Source of the DNA: Streptacidiphilus jiangxiensis
GTDB lineage: Bacteria; Actinomycetota; Actinomycetes; Streptomycetales; Streptomycetaceae
Assembly (NCBI RefSeq): GCF_900109465.1
Contig: NZ_FOAZ01000007.1
Span: 224,840 to 288,839, forward strand
DNA length: 64,000 nucleotides
Direction: 5' to 3'
Shown: positions 10,401-17,626 of the stretch, one piece after another
Position numbering within the stretch: position 1 is the first letter of the stretch
Layout: the number at the start of each line of letters is the position of its first letter
The notes under the pieces: generated by a model
Seen by the model: the letters and a program-made list of their open reading frames with translations, nothing else
Databases searched by the model: none
What the model was told of the DNA's origin: nothing
Made by a program: the position numbers and the translations under genes

Positions 10401-13400
10401 GGTGCGTGGCCCGCCCGTGGTCGAGGTGCGCCTGCAGGGTGATCTCGTAGGTCCGGCCGGGGAAGCCCGGCAGGTGGGAGGTGTCCAGGGTGATCCGGTA
10501 GCTCCCGTCGAGCAGTTTGCCGCCGCCGCCGCGCAGGGCCGAGGGGGAGAGCTGCTGGTGCAGGATGCGCAGGTTCTCCATGGCCTGCGGGGTGACGCGG
10601 TGCCCGCCGCCGGTGGGAGCGGCGGCGTCACGGGGCGGCGGGAGCAGGCCGGGCGCCTGCTGGTGCGCGCGGGTCAGGATGTGCTGCTCCAATTCGGCGG
10701 AGCCGGGCACGTCCAGGAACGAGGTCCGCTGCGCGGTCTGCGGCACGCGCAGGTCCGCGGCGGAGGGAGGCGGCGGCGGAGCCGGCTCGTGCGGAGGCTC
10801 GTGGGGCAGCTCGTGGGCAGTGCCGGGCGCGGCGTCGGGCGTCGGGTGAGCCGTCGGCGGGGCGGGCACCAGGCGCAGGGCCTCCCCGGCGATCGGATGC
10901 TCCATGGTGATCGCGAGGTGGTCGGGATGCGGCTGCGGCTCCGGCAGCGGGTCGCGCAGGCCGACCGTCTGGCCACGGGTGGCGCGCAGGCCGTCCGTGC
11001 CCGGAGCGAGATGGTTCTTGATCACCTCGACCTGGAAGTGCACGCGCGTGGCCACCAGGTCCGAGGTCCCGGCCCGTTCGTGGCTGCTCTGCGTGGTCAG
11101 GCTGTTGCTGAGCTTGGCCTGGTGGGCCGTGGTGGCCGCGTAGGAGTAACCTGCCGTGCCCGTCAGCCACTTGGTCTCGTGGTTCTGGTCCGACGCCCAG
11201 ACCTCGCCGCTGGCGCCGCCGCTCGCGCCCAGGGCGCGGGAGCTGTTGTTGCCCTGGCTGCCGGAGTGCTCCGTGGTCGACTTGGCCCCGAGGCTGGTCT
11301 TGTGGTCGACGGTGTCGACGACGGTGGAGTCCTGCGGGTGCAGGGTCAGGCGGAGGTAGCCGGTACGGCCGTCGGAGAACGTCATCTGCGGCGAGTCCAG
11401 GCCCCAGCTCGACGCGTGCTCGAAGCCGTTGACGACGTTCTTGGCGTCCAGGAAGTCCAGGATCGGTCGGTGCGCGAGCCCGTCGGGGCGCTGCTCGTCG
11501 GGCAGGTGCTGGAAGACCGCGTCGCGGACGCCGCCCAGACCGGTGACGGTGAGCGGTCGCCCGCTCGGGTGGGTGCCGGGCGTGGGGTTCCAGCCGTTCC
11601 AGGCGCGCGGAGGCGTGAGCGGGTCGGGGCCGGGGTCGGCACGCGGGATGTCGGCCTTCACCTCGCCCGTGATCGGCGGCGCGTCGGCCGGATGCGGGAG
11701 GGGTGTGCCGTGGTCGTCCACCACGCGGACGTGGTAGGTGAAGGTGGAGCTGTGGTTGTCCGTCGCGCCGGTGAGCGTGACCTTGTTCGGGCTCTCGGTC
11801 GCGGATTTGACGGTGGTGTTCGCGGCGTGGCTGACACCGCCGACGCTCACCGAGCCGGTGACCAGCGCGTTGAGATGCGGGTTGACCGGGATGCTGCCGG
11901 AGGGGCCGAAGTCGAGCCCGGTCTCGGTCGAGGTGGTGTCCACCTTGCGCGGCTCGGGCGCGTAGCTGGCGGCGGACGACGCCTCGATGTCCGCGCCACC
12001 GTCCTTGGCCGTACCGGGCGTGCCCTGCCAGGGGCTCGGCGTGGCCTCGATCTGCACCTCGTGGGGCCTGCCGTCGACGGTGATCGGGAAGCGCCAGCCG
12101 CCGTCGACCATCTGCGGGTGCTGCGTCCGGAAGTTGGCGGGGTCGAGCTGCACGTTCAGGCGCTGCTGCACCTGCTGCTCGTCGCGGTGGTCGCCGAGAA
12201 TGGCCCCGATCCGGTCGCGGATGGCGCCGGGGCCGGGATCGTCGGTGATCTTCAGGCCCGCGAGGGACTGCTGGTGGCGCGGAGCGGCGACGGGCGGCGT
12301 CGGGTCGACGGGCGACGTCGGTGTCGGCGTCTGCGCGGGGATGTGCTCCTCCGGCGTCGGGGGGCGCTCCTCCACCACGGGAGGGGCCTCGACCGGCGTC
12401 GGCTGCGCCTGTTCCTGGTGTTCGACGTGCGCGGCCGGAAGCGGCTCGGTCGGCGGCTCGCTCCGGTATGCGGGCTGGAGTTCGGGCCGGGGCTCGGGCC
12501 GGGGTTCCGGTTGGGGCATCTCGGTGCGGTGGGGGTCGGAGACCGGGTCCACCCAGGCGTGCTGCCGCAACACCGGCGGCGTCTGGTCGCGCACCTGCTG
12601 CCAGCTCGGCCGGGCCTCCTGCGGCGCGTGCGGCCCTGGTGCCTCCGTCTCCGTCGCCGTCATCGGCCCCGGTGCCTTCGGGGCGGCCTCCCCGGAACCG
12701 GCGGGCGGCCGGGACCAGGCGAGCTGGGTGCTGTTGGTGTCCCCGGGCTGGAAGCGGACGAGCGGTTCGCCGTCGGGCTCGGCGTGGGAGGTGACGATCT
12801 TCTCGTAGATACCCTGGCTGAACGGCGAGCGTGGCTCGGGCCAGTACATGTGCGCGCCGTGGGCGACCGCCATGTTGTTGGCGATCATCTCGTCGACGGT
12901 GTGCTGGTACGTGTGGGGGGTCAGCTGGCTGCCGCCGGGCGTGCTGATGTCGAAGATGTCGTGGTCGCCGGTGATGGCGGTGAGCCTGCCCTCGCCGTTG
13001 TAGCCCTTGACCAGGCCCTCCTGGACGTGGAACTTGTCCTGGTCGGCGAGCTTCTGCATCTTCGGGGCGAGCTGCTCGAACTCGTCGGCGCGCTGGTGGT
13101 AGCGCTGTTGCAGCCGGTTCCAGGCGCCGTCGTCCATGCCCGGCGGGCGCTCGGTGGGCAGGGTGGGCTTGAAGTAGCCGACGAGGCCCTGGTGTTCGGG
13201 GTCGGCGCCGAGGTGGGTGTCCAGGACGTTGATGGTCTTGGCCTTGATGTCCATGGGCTTGGGCAGCATGCCCTGTTCGAGCCACTTCACGGACTCGGGG
13301 TTGGTCGGCCGGACGTCGATGACCAGGTTCTTCTGCCGCGCGATCTGCTGGAACTTGGTGAAGTTGCCCTTCGGCATGCCGTAGAGCCTGCCGGCGTCCT

Positions 13401-16400
13401 CGGCCGTGACCGGGTCCGGTGGCAGCACCGGCGCCTTGGGGGCCACTGCGTCGCCACCGGGCGCGGAGTGGGGCAGTCCTTCCGTCGCGCCGTTCCTGAC
13501 CAGGGACTCCACCATCTGCTCGACCGAGTGGCCGCCTTGGAAGATGGTGTACATGTCGTCCGGGACAATGGGCCGGAACCCCTGCTCCAACAGCAACTTG
13601 GGCAGCACGATCTGCACGTTGGTGCGCAGGTTGCCGTCCTCGAACGGGTGGATCACGTGCAGTGCGCGGATCGTGCTCGCGATGGAGCCGAGCTTCGTGT
13701 GGTCGTCGACGCCGGGTTGGCCGACCGTGTCGTAGTGGCGGCGGAAGACGCTGTCGACCAGTCCAGGGGCCTCGCCCCGGCCGTAGTTGGTGGACAGGGC
13801 GTGGTTCTTGAACATGACGTTGGTCATGATCGTGACCGGCTTCGGGCCGGTCAGCTTCTTCGACCAGTCGTGCTTGGTGAGGTCGTAGACCAGCGGCCGC
13901 CCGTCCACGGTCTCGTGGAACATGTCGCCGGAGAGCTGCATGCCGCGCAGCGGGAAGTGCGTCGGCCGGCCGCCGGACCAGTCGATCGTCTGGCCCAGGT
14001 TGCTGACGGCCAGGTCGTGGATGGTCTGGTAGGCGCCCGCGGTGAGCGGCGTGTGCGCGGCCTCGGGGTCGCCGAGGAACTGCCGGTAGGCCGAGACCAT
14101 GCCCTGCTGGTAGCCCGGCGAGCGGTCGTTGTCGTAGAACGAGCCGGGGTCGTCGGGGAAGCGCTCGAGCGCGGTCGCGTGGTTCTTCGGGTCGATGTAG
14201 AGCTTCCACCATTGGTCCTGCGGGACGTGGTCGTGGAGCGAGGCGGTGGGAGCAGGGTCCGGCATCCGCGGGGTGACCTCGTCGCCTCCGGGCAGGTGGC
14301 CGCCGGCCGGTTCGCCGCCGTGCGCGGGTGCGGGTGTGTGCGAGCCGCCGCCGGTGAGGGCGTTGAGCAGCTGGAGGTGGCGGTCGCCGAGGCCGCCCAG
14401 CGGCAGGCCGTGCTCGGAGGGGCTGTGGTAGTCGCCGAGCAGGCTTCCGGGGACGTGCGCGCGGTTCGGGTTGGAGGCGTCCCGGTACTCGTCGCGCAGG
14501 CCGAGCTGGTGCCCGATCTCGTGGGCGTAGGAGATGGGCGAGGCGTGCGGCGGCCAGTTGCGCTGGTCCATCCCGTGGTCCTGGCCGACCACGGTGACGG
14601 TGAGGTGCGGCTGCTCGTGCGGGGCGGCCGGCTCGACGGTGACGTGGAGTCGGTTGCCGTTCGGCAGGCGGTAGCCGGGTTGGTTGAAGTACTGCTCGAC
14701 GCCCTGCTGGGCCCGCTCGAAGGTGCCCGCGTAGTCGGCGGGATCGCCGCCGCGGAAGGCGATGCGGACCGTCAGGTCGGTGTAGGGCGTGCCGTCGTGG
14801 GAGAAGTCGCGCTGGTCGAAGCCGGAGCGGACGACGAACCGCGGGGTGCGGTCCAGCTTCATCCGCGGGGGCGGGGTGCGCGGCGGCGGTCCCGCAGGCG
14901 GGGGCGTCTCACTCTGCGGGGTCGCGGCCGGCCGCTCGGGCGGGGGCGCCGGGAGCTCCTGCGGGACGGGCACGGTCTGCTGGTCGGCGGTGGCCGGGAC
15001 GCCGCCGGCGTGCTCCGTGACGGCGGGCTGTTCGGAGGTGGGCGGGACGGGGTGGCCGCCGCCGAGTTCGGTGGTGGGCGGCGGCGTGGCCCGCTCGGTG
15101 CTGATGGCCGGCGGCGCCGAGGCCGGGCGCGCGATCGGTTCGGTGGCGGGGGTGACCTCGGTGGGTCGGGAGACGGGTCCGGGCGGCGCGCCCACCTCGG
15201 CCGGACGGTTCACCGGACTGACCGGAGCGGGGCCGCCGACGGTCGTAGGGACGGGCTCGGTGGGGCCGGGGGTCGACGCGGCCGTCTCAGGCGACGGAGA
15301 GGGCGAGGACGCCTGCTCGACGTGGGTGTCCGGGCCGGAGGTGACGAGGGGTGGGGCCTGCTGGGTGTGTGGCAGGCCGGTCCCTGTCGTGGTGAGGGGT
15401 GGAGCCTGCTGGGTGTGTGGCAGGTCCGTCCCCGTTGTGGCGGGCGGGGGTGTCGCTGTGTGGGCGGCGGGTGTCTCGGTCGGTGTGGTGGCGGTCGGCA
15501 GCGGGGCGCGGGGGGCCGCCTCGACGGGAGCCGGTGCGGGTGTCGTCGTGGCACGGGTGTCGGGCGCGGGCTGCGCGCCGACCGCCGCCGCGGGGTTCGC
15601 GCCCTCGCTCGGCGCGGGTGTGGCGAGGGTGGTCTCGAACCCGGGCAGTCCGCCGTCGGACTCGTGCACGGCCGGCACGCCAACGGTGGCGGGAGCCTCG
15701 GAGACGTGCGGCGACGTCCGAGCCGGGGCCGCCTCGACCTGACCGGGTGTCCCCGTGCCGATGGTCACCGGGTTCGGGACGCCACTGCTGCCGTGTGCCT
15801 CGGCGCCCGACCCGGTCTCGTGCGACACCGCCGACACCGCCGACTCCGGCGGCGAGCCCGCGCCCGAACCCGATGCGGTCGTCACCCTCGGCGGGTGGGT
15901 GGTGACCTCCTCCGGCGGAGCCACCGCGGTGTCCACGGCCGGGAGATGGAGGTCGATCGCGGTGGGGACGTGGATCTCGGGGGTGTGCTCCTGCGGCACG
16001 TGCGGTTCCTCGCCGCCCTTGTGACCTCCACCGCCCAGCACCGCACCGATCGCGCCGCCGGCGAAGATCTCCCCGTAGTCGTTGCCGCCGCCGAAGATGC
16101 CGCTGAGCGCGGCGGCACTGGCCACCCCGGTGACGCCGCCGATGACGCCCTTGCCGATGAGGTTCGAGGCGAACTTGGGCGCGAAGTGGCCGGCGCCCTC
16201 CCCGATGATCCCGCCGATCGCTCCGGAGATGGCGCCGCTTTCGACCGAGGAGAGGGTGCTCTGCCAGTCCCAGTGCGTCCGGTCGCCCTTGAGCAGCTGG
16301 ATGGCCTGGATCAGCGCGTCCATGCCGACCATGAATCCGATGCCGCTGGCGATCGAGGTGAGCAACCGGCGCAGGATCATCCAGACCGCGACGCGCGCGG

Positions 16401-16806
16401 CCGTGACGGCGGCCGGGATGGCCTCGGGAGCCCACCACGACAGGTCGACGATCTCCACGGCCAGCCACGCCAGTTGCGCCAGGATCATGTACTTCGCGTA
16501 CTCGACCTGGACCCCGGTCTCCTTGCCGAGCGTGCCCATCTGCCCGGCGGCCGTGGCCATGTCGGGCAGGTTGGTCTGCAACTGCTGCACGAACGAACCG
16601 AACTCGGTGGCCACCGAGCCGCCGACGTTCGCCAGGACACCCTGGGTCGCCGGTCCGATCTCCTCGCCGATGTCGACCAGCTTCTGTGCGGCCTCGTCCC
16701 AGGCCTCGCCGAGTGCCCGCAGGCCGTCCTCGTCGCCCTTGGGCCAGTGCTGTCCGACGGCCAGCGAGGCCACCCAGGAGAGCCAGGGCGGGAGTTCGAT
16801 GCTCAT
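4447..16806 (-). CDS. Giant 4119-residue type VII-associated multidomain toxin (WXG-like, metzincin, Fic-like, nucleotidyl-cyclase-like, beta modules, metzincin, GT-B-like)
   Basis: The ATG at 16806 lies 6 nt after the stop of a WXG100 gene, so translation is probably coupled. Residues 1-130 form a WXG100-like helical domain typical of long actinobacterial type VII toxins, followed by hydrophobic Gly/Ala segments (130-270) and a Pro/Thr-rich linker (270-640). Residues 640-820 hold HEIGHQLGLRDEY (H762, H766, D772), a HExxHxxGxxD metzincin signature as in snapalysin. Residues 865-1115 hold a Fic-like HPFEDGNLR (1053-1061). Residues 1140-1350 look like an edema-factor/CyaA/ExoY-type cyclase core: RPTN 1166-1169, KAK 1188-1190, DHD 1281-1283 and H1316. 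Residues 1600-2720 are divergent beta-rich modules. An OmpA-like segment (3170-3320) precedes a second metzincin, HEVGHFLGLRDEY (3465-3477), with Met-turn PGSLM. Residues 3590-4110 resemble a GT-B glycosyltransferase (VLVLLGGSADG; SDLFVTEGASTWQELLTLG). Export by the adjacent system and all activities are inferred. Confidence 0.82.
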   Translation of the reverse strand: MSIELPPWLSWVASLAVGQHWPKGDEDGLRALGEAWDEAAQKLVDIGEEIGPATQGVLANVGGSVATEFGSFVQQLQTNLPDMATAAGQMGTLGKETGVQVEYAKYMILAQLAWLAVEIVDLSWWAPEAIPAAVTAARVAVWMILRRLLTSIASGIGFMVGMDALIQAIQLLKGDRTHWDWQSTLSSVESGAISGAIGGIIGEGAGHFAPKFASNLIGKGVIGGVTGVASAAALSGIFGGGNDYGEIFAGGAIGAVLGGGGHKGGEEPHVPQEHTPEIHVPTAIDLHLPAVDTAVAPPEEVTTHPPRVTTASGSGAGSPPESAVSAVSHETGSGAEAHGSSGVPNPVTIGTGTPGQVEAAPARTSPHVSEAPATVGVPAVHESDGGLPGFETTLATPAPSEGANPAAAVGAQPAPDTRATTTPAPAPVEAAPRAPLPTATTPTETPAAHTATPPPATTGTDLPHTQQAPPLTTTGTGLPHTQQAPPLVTSGPDTHVEQASSPSPSPETAASTPGPTEPVPTTVGGPAPVSPVNRPAEVGAPPGPVSRPTEVTPATEPIARPASAPPAISTERATPPPTTELGGGHPVPPTSEQPAVTEHAGGVPATADQQTVPVPQELPAPPPERPAATPQSETPPPAGPPPRTPPPRMKLDRTPRFVVRSGFDQRDFSHDGTPYTDLTVRIAFRGGDPADYAGTFERAQQGVEQYFNQPGYRLPNGNRLHVTVEPAAPHEQPHLTVTVVGQDHGMDQRNWPPHASPISYAHEIGHQLGLRDEYRDASNPNRAHVPGSLLGDYHSPSEHGLPLGGLGDRHLQLLNALTGGGSHTPAPAHGGEPAGGHLPGGDEVTPRMPDPAPTASLHDHVPQDQWWKLYIDPKNHATALERFPDDPGSFYDNDRSPGYQQGMVSAYRQFLGDPEAAHTPLTAGAYQTIHDLAVSNLGQTIDWSGGRPTHFPLRGMQLSGDMFHETVDGRPLVYDLTKHDWSKKLTGPKPVTIMTNVMFKNHALSTNYGRGEAPGLVDSVFRRHYDTVGQPGVDDHTKLGSIASTIRALHVIHPFEDGNLRTNVQIVLPKLLLEQGFRPIVPDDMYTIFQGGHSVEQMVESLVRNGATEGLPHSAPGGDAVAPKAPVLPPDPVTAEDAGRLYGMPKGNFTKFQQIARQKNLVIDVRPTNPESVKWLEQGMLPKPMDIKAKTINVLDTHLGADPEHQGLVGYFKPTLPTERPPGMDDGAWNRLQQRYHQRADEFEQLAPKMQKLADQDKFHVQEGLVKGYNGEGRLTAITGDHDIFDISTPGGSQLTPHTYQHTVDEMIANNMAVAHGAHMYWPEPRSPFSQGIYEKIVTSHAEPDGEPLVRFQPGDTNSTQLAWSRPPAGSGEAAPKAPGPMTATETEAPGPHAPQEARPSWQQVRDQTPPVLRQHAWVDPVSDPHRTEMPQPEPRPEPRPELQPAYRSEPPTEPLPAAHVEHQEQAQPTPVEAPPVVEERPPTPEEHIPAQTPTPTSPVDPTPPVAAPRHQQSLAGLKITDDPGPGAIRDRIGAILGDHRDEQQVQQRLNVQLDPANFRTQHPQMVDGGWRFPITVDGRPHEVQIEATPSPWQGTPGTAKDGGADIEASSAASYAPEPRKVDTTSTETGLDFGPSGSIPVNPHLNALVTGSVSVGGVSHAANTTVKSATESPNKVTLTGATDNHSSTFTYHVRVVDDHGTPLPHPADAPPITGEVKADIPRADPGPDPLTPPRAWNGWNPTPGTHPSGRPLTVTGLGGVRDAVFQHLPDEQRPDGLAHRPILDFLDAKNVVNGFEHASSWGLDSPQMTFSDGRTGYLRLTLHPQDSTVVDTVDHKTSLGAKSTTEHSGSQGNNSSRALGASGGASGEVWASDQNHETKWLTGTAGYSYAATTAHQAKLSNSLTTQSSHERAGTSDLVATRVHFQVEVIKNHLAPGTDGLRATRGQTVGLRDPLPEPQPHPDHLAITMEHPIAGEALRLVPAPPTAHPTPDAAPGTAHELPHEPPHEPAPPPPPSAADLRVPQTAQRTSFLDVPGSAELEQHILTRAHQQAPGLLPPPRDAAAPTGGGHRVTPQAMENLRILHQQLSPSALRGGGGKLLDGSYRITLDTSHLPGFPGRTYEITLQAHLDHGRATHLGSADSTSKSSLGLKTGADKQIGSGGKHTVSVSGNLRSSLNPPDTGRAFLNASADGSYSRTHQLATGSESEVKREFTLESPADSFGYPVRYDVRIGPQGATHEPSRLPIPDGRPLVAEVRPPATPETPPPTRLPGVDLPAAHLVTDVGDADAFRRQADAALGSAFEAKGDRRPPELTGALDSLTGPDQLRGQISASHHSWSNSGIEHVGSGRNRDAVGLSTRTVLSGLTYRETLPGQGKLSVETKSGSATTVVDKWSGGVKGGLGPDFVRYPENPQGLHESTYQVRAGFKGKASVGRDGNDSLKSQVTTSHKTTTPKGTWHVYEADAQVTTTGRVVDASGRTHYGQPQRSDHRVLVLLSDEDVHRLATEGPTPPPQRHVPLLDAGLPAGATVHFQNTDGILHEIDAQLRGPRPDREVPLRALPFANTFSPDNLSAHYADLVGKGILDYHVEETRAGRTVTEVLVQGVPREAHWQDEGQRSESDTTRTVTSARTAKGNSGESWSAGADVNASASLRTPRAVDHLSNANYGPSAGGEAGRTSGAESGVTAKTEQKTGKYGPSLAFSNGMDFRVVVTQRTDYGRFVHLPKGPGTVPHPGRVTAWVPESTTRPVDATPLDTAPLDTTPPGTDHPDPAPPGEPQGPGLPGGIPLGPVPPADAAHWQQQLDSGHDVVGFDHAGALLDNAGAVLNAPRPWSNTLLGRAGETTSAVLGTGANWLGGAMSTGAHAVLPKALTDMGHRVVNSFVSDPRLNGDGSGAVGPLGSLGGDVQGEQRQPLPQRLGVRQVFSAQSLPSVLQQAKASGGHHETVTLGADGATKLRVSVTPTGPAVEVSARPNGEDEITVTTEDASGTSATSTHSFSAGLANFSLTTNKPVVTLPFNGPKLTGEGASDRTAPVTRTPGQPSVPQPPATLPHGLTAGEAPGKAELKGPQALMRQPVRVSVQRTDAGGPYGAAVPTDGHLYYWAAKPTETAVPEPPVEHPAETHTPAPPQPPTPPRAESPEPEPAPAPTPPQPIPHETSHGTSHSTPAPAPPLAPHTDPLPVDAGHDEPVVIRLSSGDGRALPPDQLAALHDTAAQLADLTAQRTQHGEPPPSVTVTASAAVHHNGVPHYGRSLSLANQRARSVGDALNSALAERGTSLEITLDPQVSRDPETPGDHPYALVVSPRAPRAPQAAPPSPPPRPSSGPGSKDWTEARAAAPVAVVDTEHFDPSRLSTASRLDGSSTRITYDLRQFEPEPGVRVKDFTIRLHVEPGPGAHAGEALDVFDRARAAVDAQFNNRYTLPDGSRLQVHLERTDDPATAHQTVTVRPGEGRADQLTWYTGSRTPDLVHEVGHFLGLRDEYPDPEALFHRADPPGSLMGGAVRTDDHQLLDGHLTTIDRITRSGPVVRELTYHQFQELRSAGAAPTHPQPAPHVNGGHQPPHAPPHVAPRSPEEVRTVLATPPHSEPAASSPENRRRGEALGNRYDRVSLIDPGSDGTGHQTGYLRFLDGLAATGYRGEVHLTYVRTKTPFYAKEFGHRGSLEDPSLSYGLFHETWHGGYKGLDVVMHPVGPDAHPPFRGAPQKLAGDVRTYWTQTAWKNADGPTPEQLGQLGGWQKKAYLGDQLPSTQNEFHTSVMRRTTDSTVISIAPGSDDLSGSLLSPGPRTLTVFAAFDAPHDADPATFFRSTPLPRAIATMTHEPHPDVLILEPFLWDHHQLQIHHGDEVTDLGAAIREKGAFPSYHWQPPARPADVKAHVDQHWTADSSHLPGAQDAVGTLLAQARSGDVRLATAYYGDTITGALPHGAMLQTLGKAMTDPGIANDRPSVLVLLGGSADGGLAASAAAELQKLGHPAFAGPQALHGAGPGDVVLLELGRVPSEIMTSFERHSDLFVTEGASTWQELLTLGTTGISARPDGDTQPWSHQVPGTDLAAGELVAKASRALMAGDTGPLAAFISALNDPDSPVRAWVESWSAALQNPAGDQVMAAIDHLLALSGPEGTGS

Positions 16807-16812
16807 GGGTGT

Positions 16813-17187
16813 CTAGGGCTTCTCGGTCGTCGGGTGCGTGGGGGTCGGGTGGTCGGATCCGCCGCTGCCCGTGTCGAGCGTCCGGGCGGCGGCGATGTTC
16901 TCCTCCTCGAGGATCCGGTAGTTCTTCGCCATCGTGTCGATGCCGTCGCCGGTGCTGTCGAGGACCTCGCCGGTCTGACTGATGCCGTCCAGGATCTGCC
17001 GGTGGGGGTTGTCGTAGGACTCCAGGAACTGCTGCCCGGTCTCGTCGTCGCCCCAGGGCTGCCCGAGCGAGCCGAGCTTCGCCTCCAGTTCGGTGCCGAT
17101 GCCCCTGAACCGCGCCGCCAGCTCCCGCAGGTACGGCAACTGGTTCTGCAGGCCCTCGGTGTTGACCTCGAAGGACTCGTTACCCAC
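16813..17187 (-). CDS. WXG100-family protein, partner of the giant toxin
   Basis: The protein has 124 residues from a GTG at 17187, preceded by GGAGG at 5-nt spacing. It is nearly all helical, with a central QPWGDDETG turn that matches the WXG hairpin. A short Thr/Pro-rich tail follows at the C terminus. WXG100 proteins pair as helical hairpins and carry or accompany type VII substrates. The gene overlaps the YbaB-like gene by 8 nt and ends 6 nt before the giant toxin. It is therefore the best candidate partner or chaperone for the toxin's WXG-like N terminus, by position rather than by direct evidence. Confidence 0.85.
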   Translation of the reverse strand: MGNESFEVNTEGLQNQLPYLRELAARFRGIGTELEAKLGSLGQPWGDDETGQQFLESYDNPHRQILDGISQTGEVLDSTGDGIDTMAKNYRILEEENIAAARTLDTGSGGSDHPTPTHPTTEKP

Positions 17188-17614
17188 GGAAGCCTCCTGC
17201 GGGTCGGCCGTTGGCGAGGTAGTCGCTCACGGAGTCGGGCATGCCAGGGGATTCGGGGAGCAGTGCTCCGGGGTCTACCTTGCCCTCCATCAGGTCGGCG
17301 ACGCGGACCCCCGGGGGGAGCCGCAGGTCGGTCAGTTCCGCGACCTTCGTCAGGGCGTCCGCGCGCGCCTCGGCGAAGGCCGCCATCAACGCGTCCGCCA
17401 GCTCCTTGGGTGCCATGCGGTGGTAGGCGCCCGTCGGGAACTCCACGGCGGTGAGCTCGCCGTGCGCGGTGACGGTCACCTTCACGGCCTGCCGGGGCGC
17501 GCTGCCGGTCCCGGTGACCTCGTTGATCCTGCGCCGGGTGTCGGCGGATTCGGCGCGCTGCTTCTGGTACAGGGCCAGCATGTCCTCGATGCCCTGGTCG
17601 TACGGGGTGGTCAC
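17180..17614 (-). CDS. YbaB/EbfC-family protein in the toxin cargo operon
   Basis: The protein has 144 residues. The GTG start at 17614 follows GGAGGAG with good spacing. The N-terminal helix MLALYQKQRAESADTRRRIN, the central strands VKVTVTAHGELTAVEFP and the following Ala-rich helix match the YbaB/EbfC fold. Classical YbaB is a nucleoid protein encoded beside dnaX-recR. Divergent members recur beside WXG100 and toxin genes in actinomycete type VII loci. Here it sits 12 nt after the PPE-like gene and overlaps the next WXG100 gene by 8 nt, so a role in substrate handling is more likely than DNA binding. That role is an inference. Confidence 0.82.
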   Translation of the reverse strand: MTTPYDQGIEDMLALYQKQRAESADTRRRINEVTGTGSAPRQAVKVTVTAHGELTAVEFPTGAYHRMAPKELADALMAAFAEARADALTKVAELTDLRLPPGVRVADLMEGKVDPGALLPESPGMPDSVSDYLANGRPAGGFRG

Positions 17615-17626
17615 GGTGGCTCCTCC

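Noticed and set aside
10096..17454. 2452-codon plus-strand open frame opposite the giant toxin
   Set aside because: Composition is Arg/Gly/Val/Asp-rich with no recognisable motif, and the opposite strand carries zinc-protease, Fic-like and cyclase-like motifs. It arises from codon bias.
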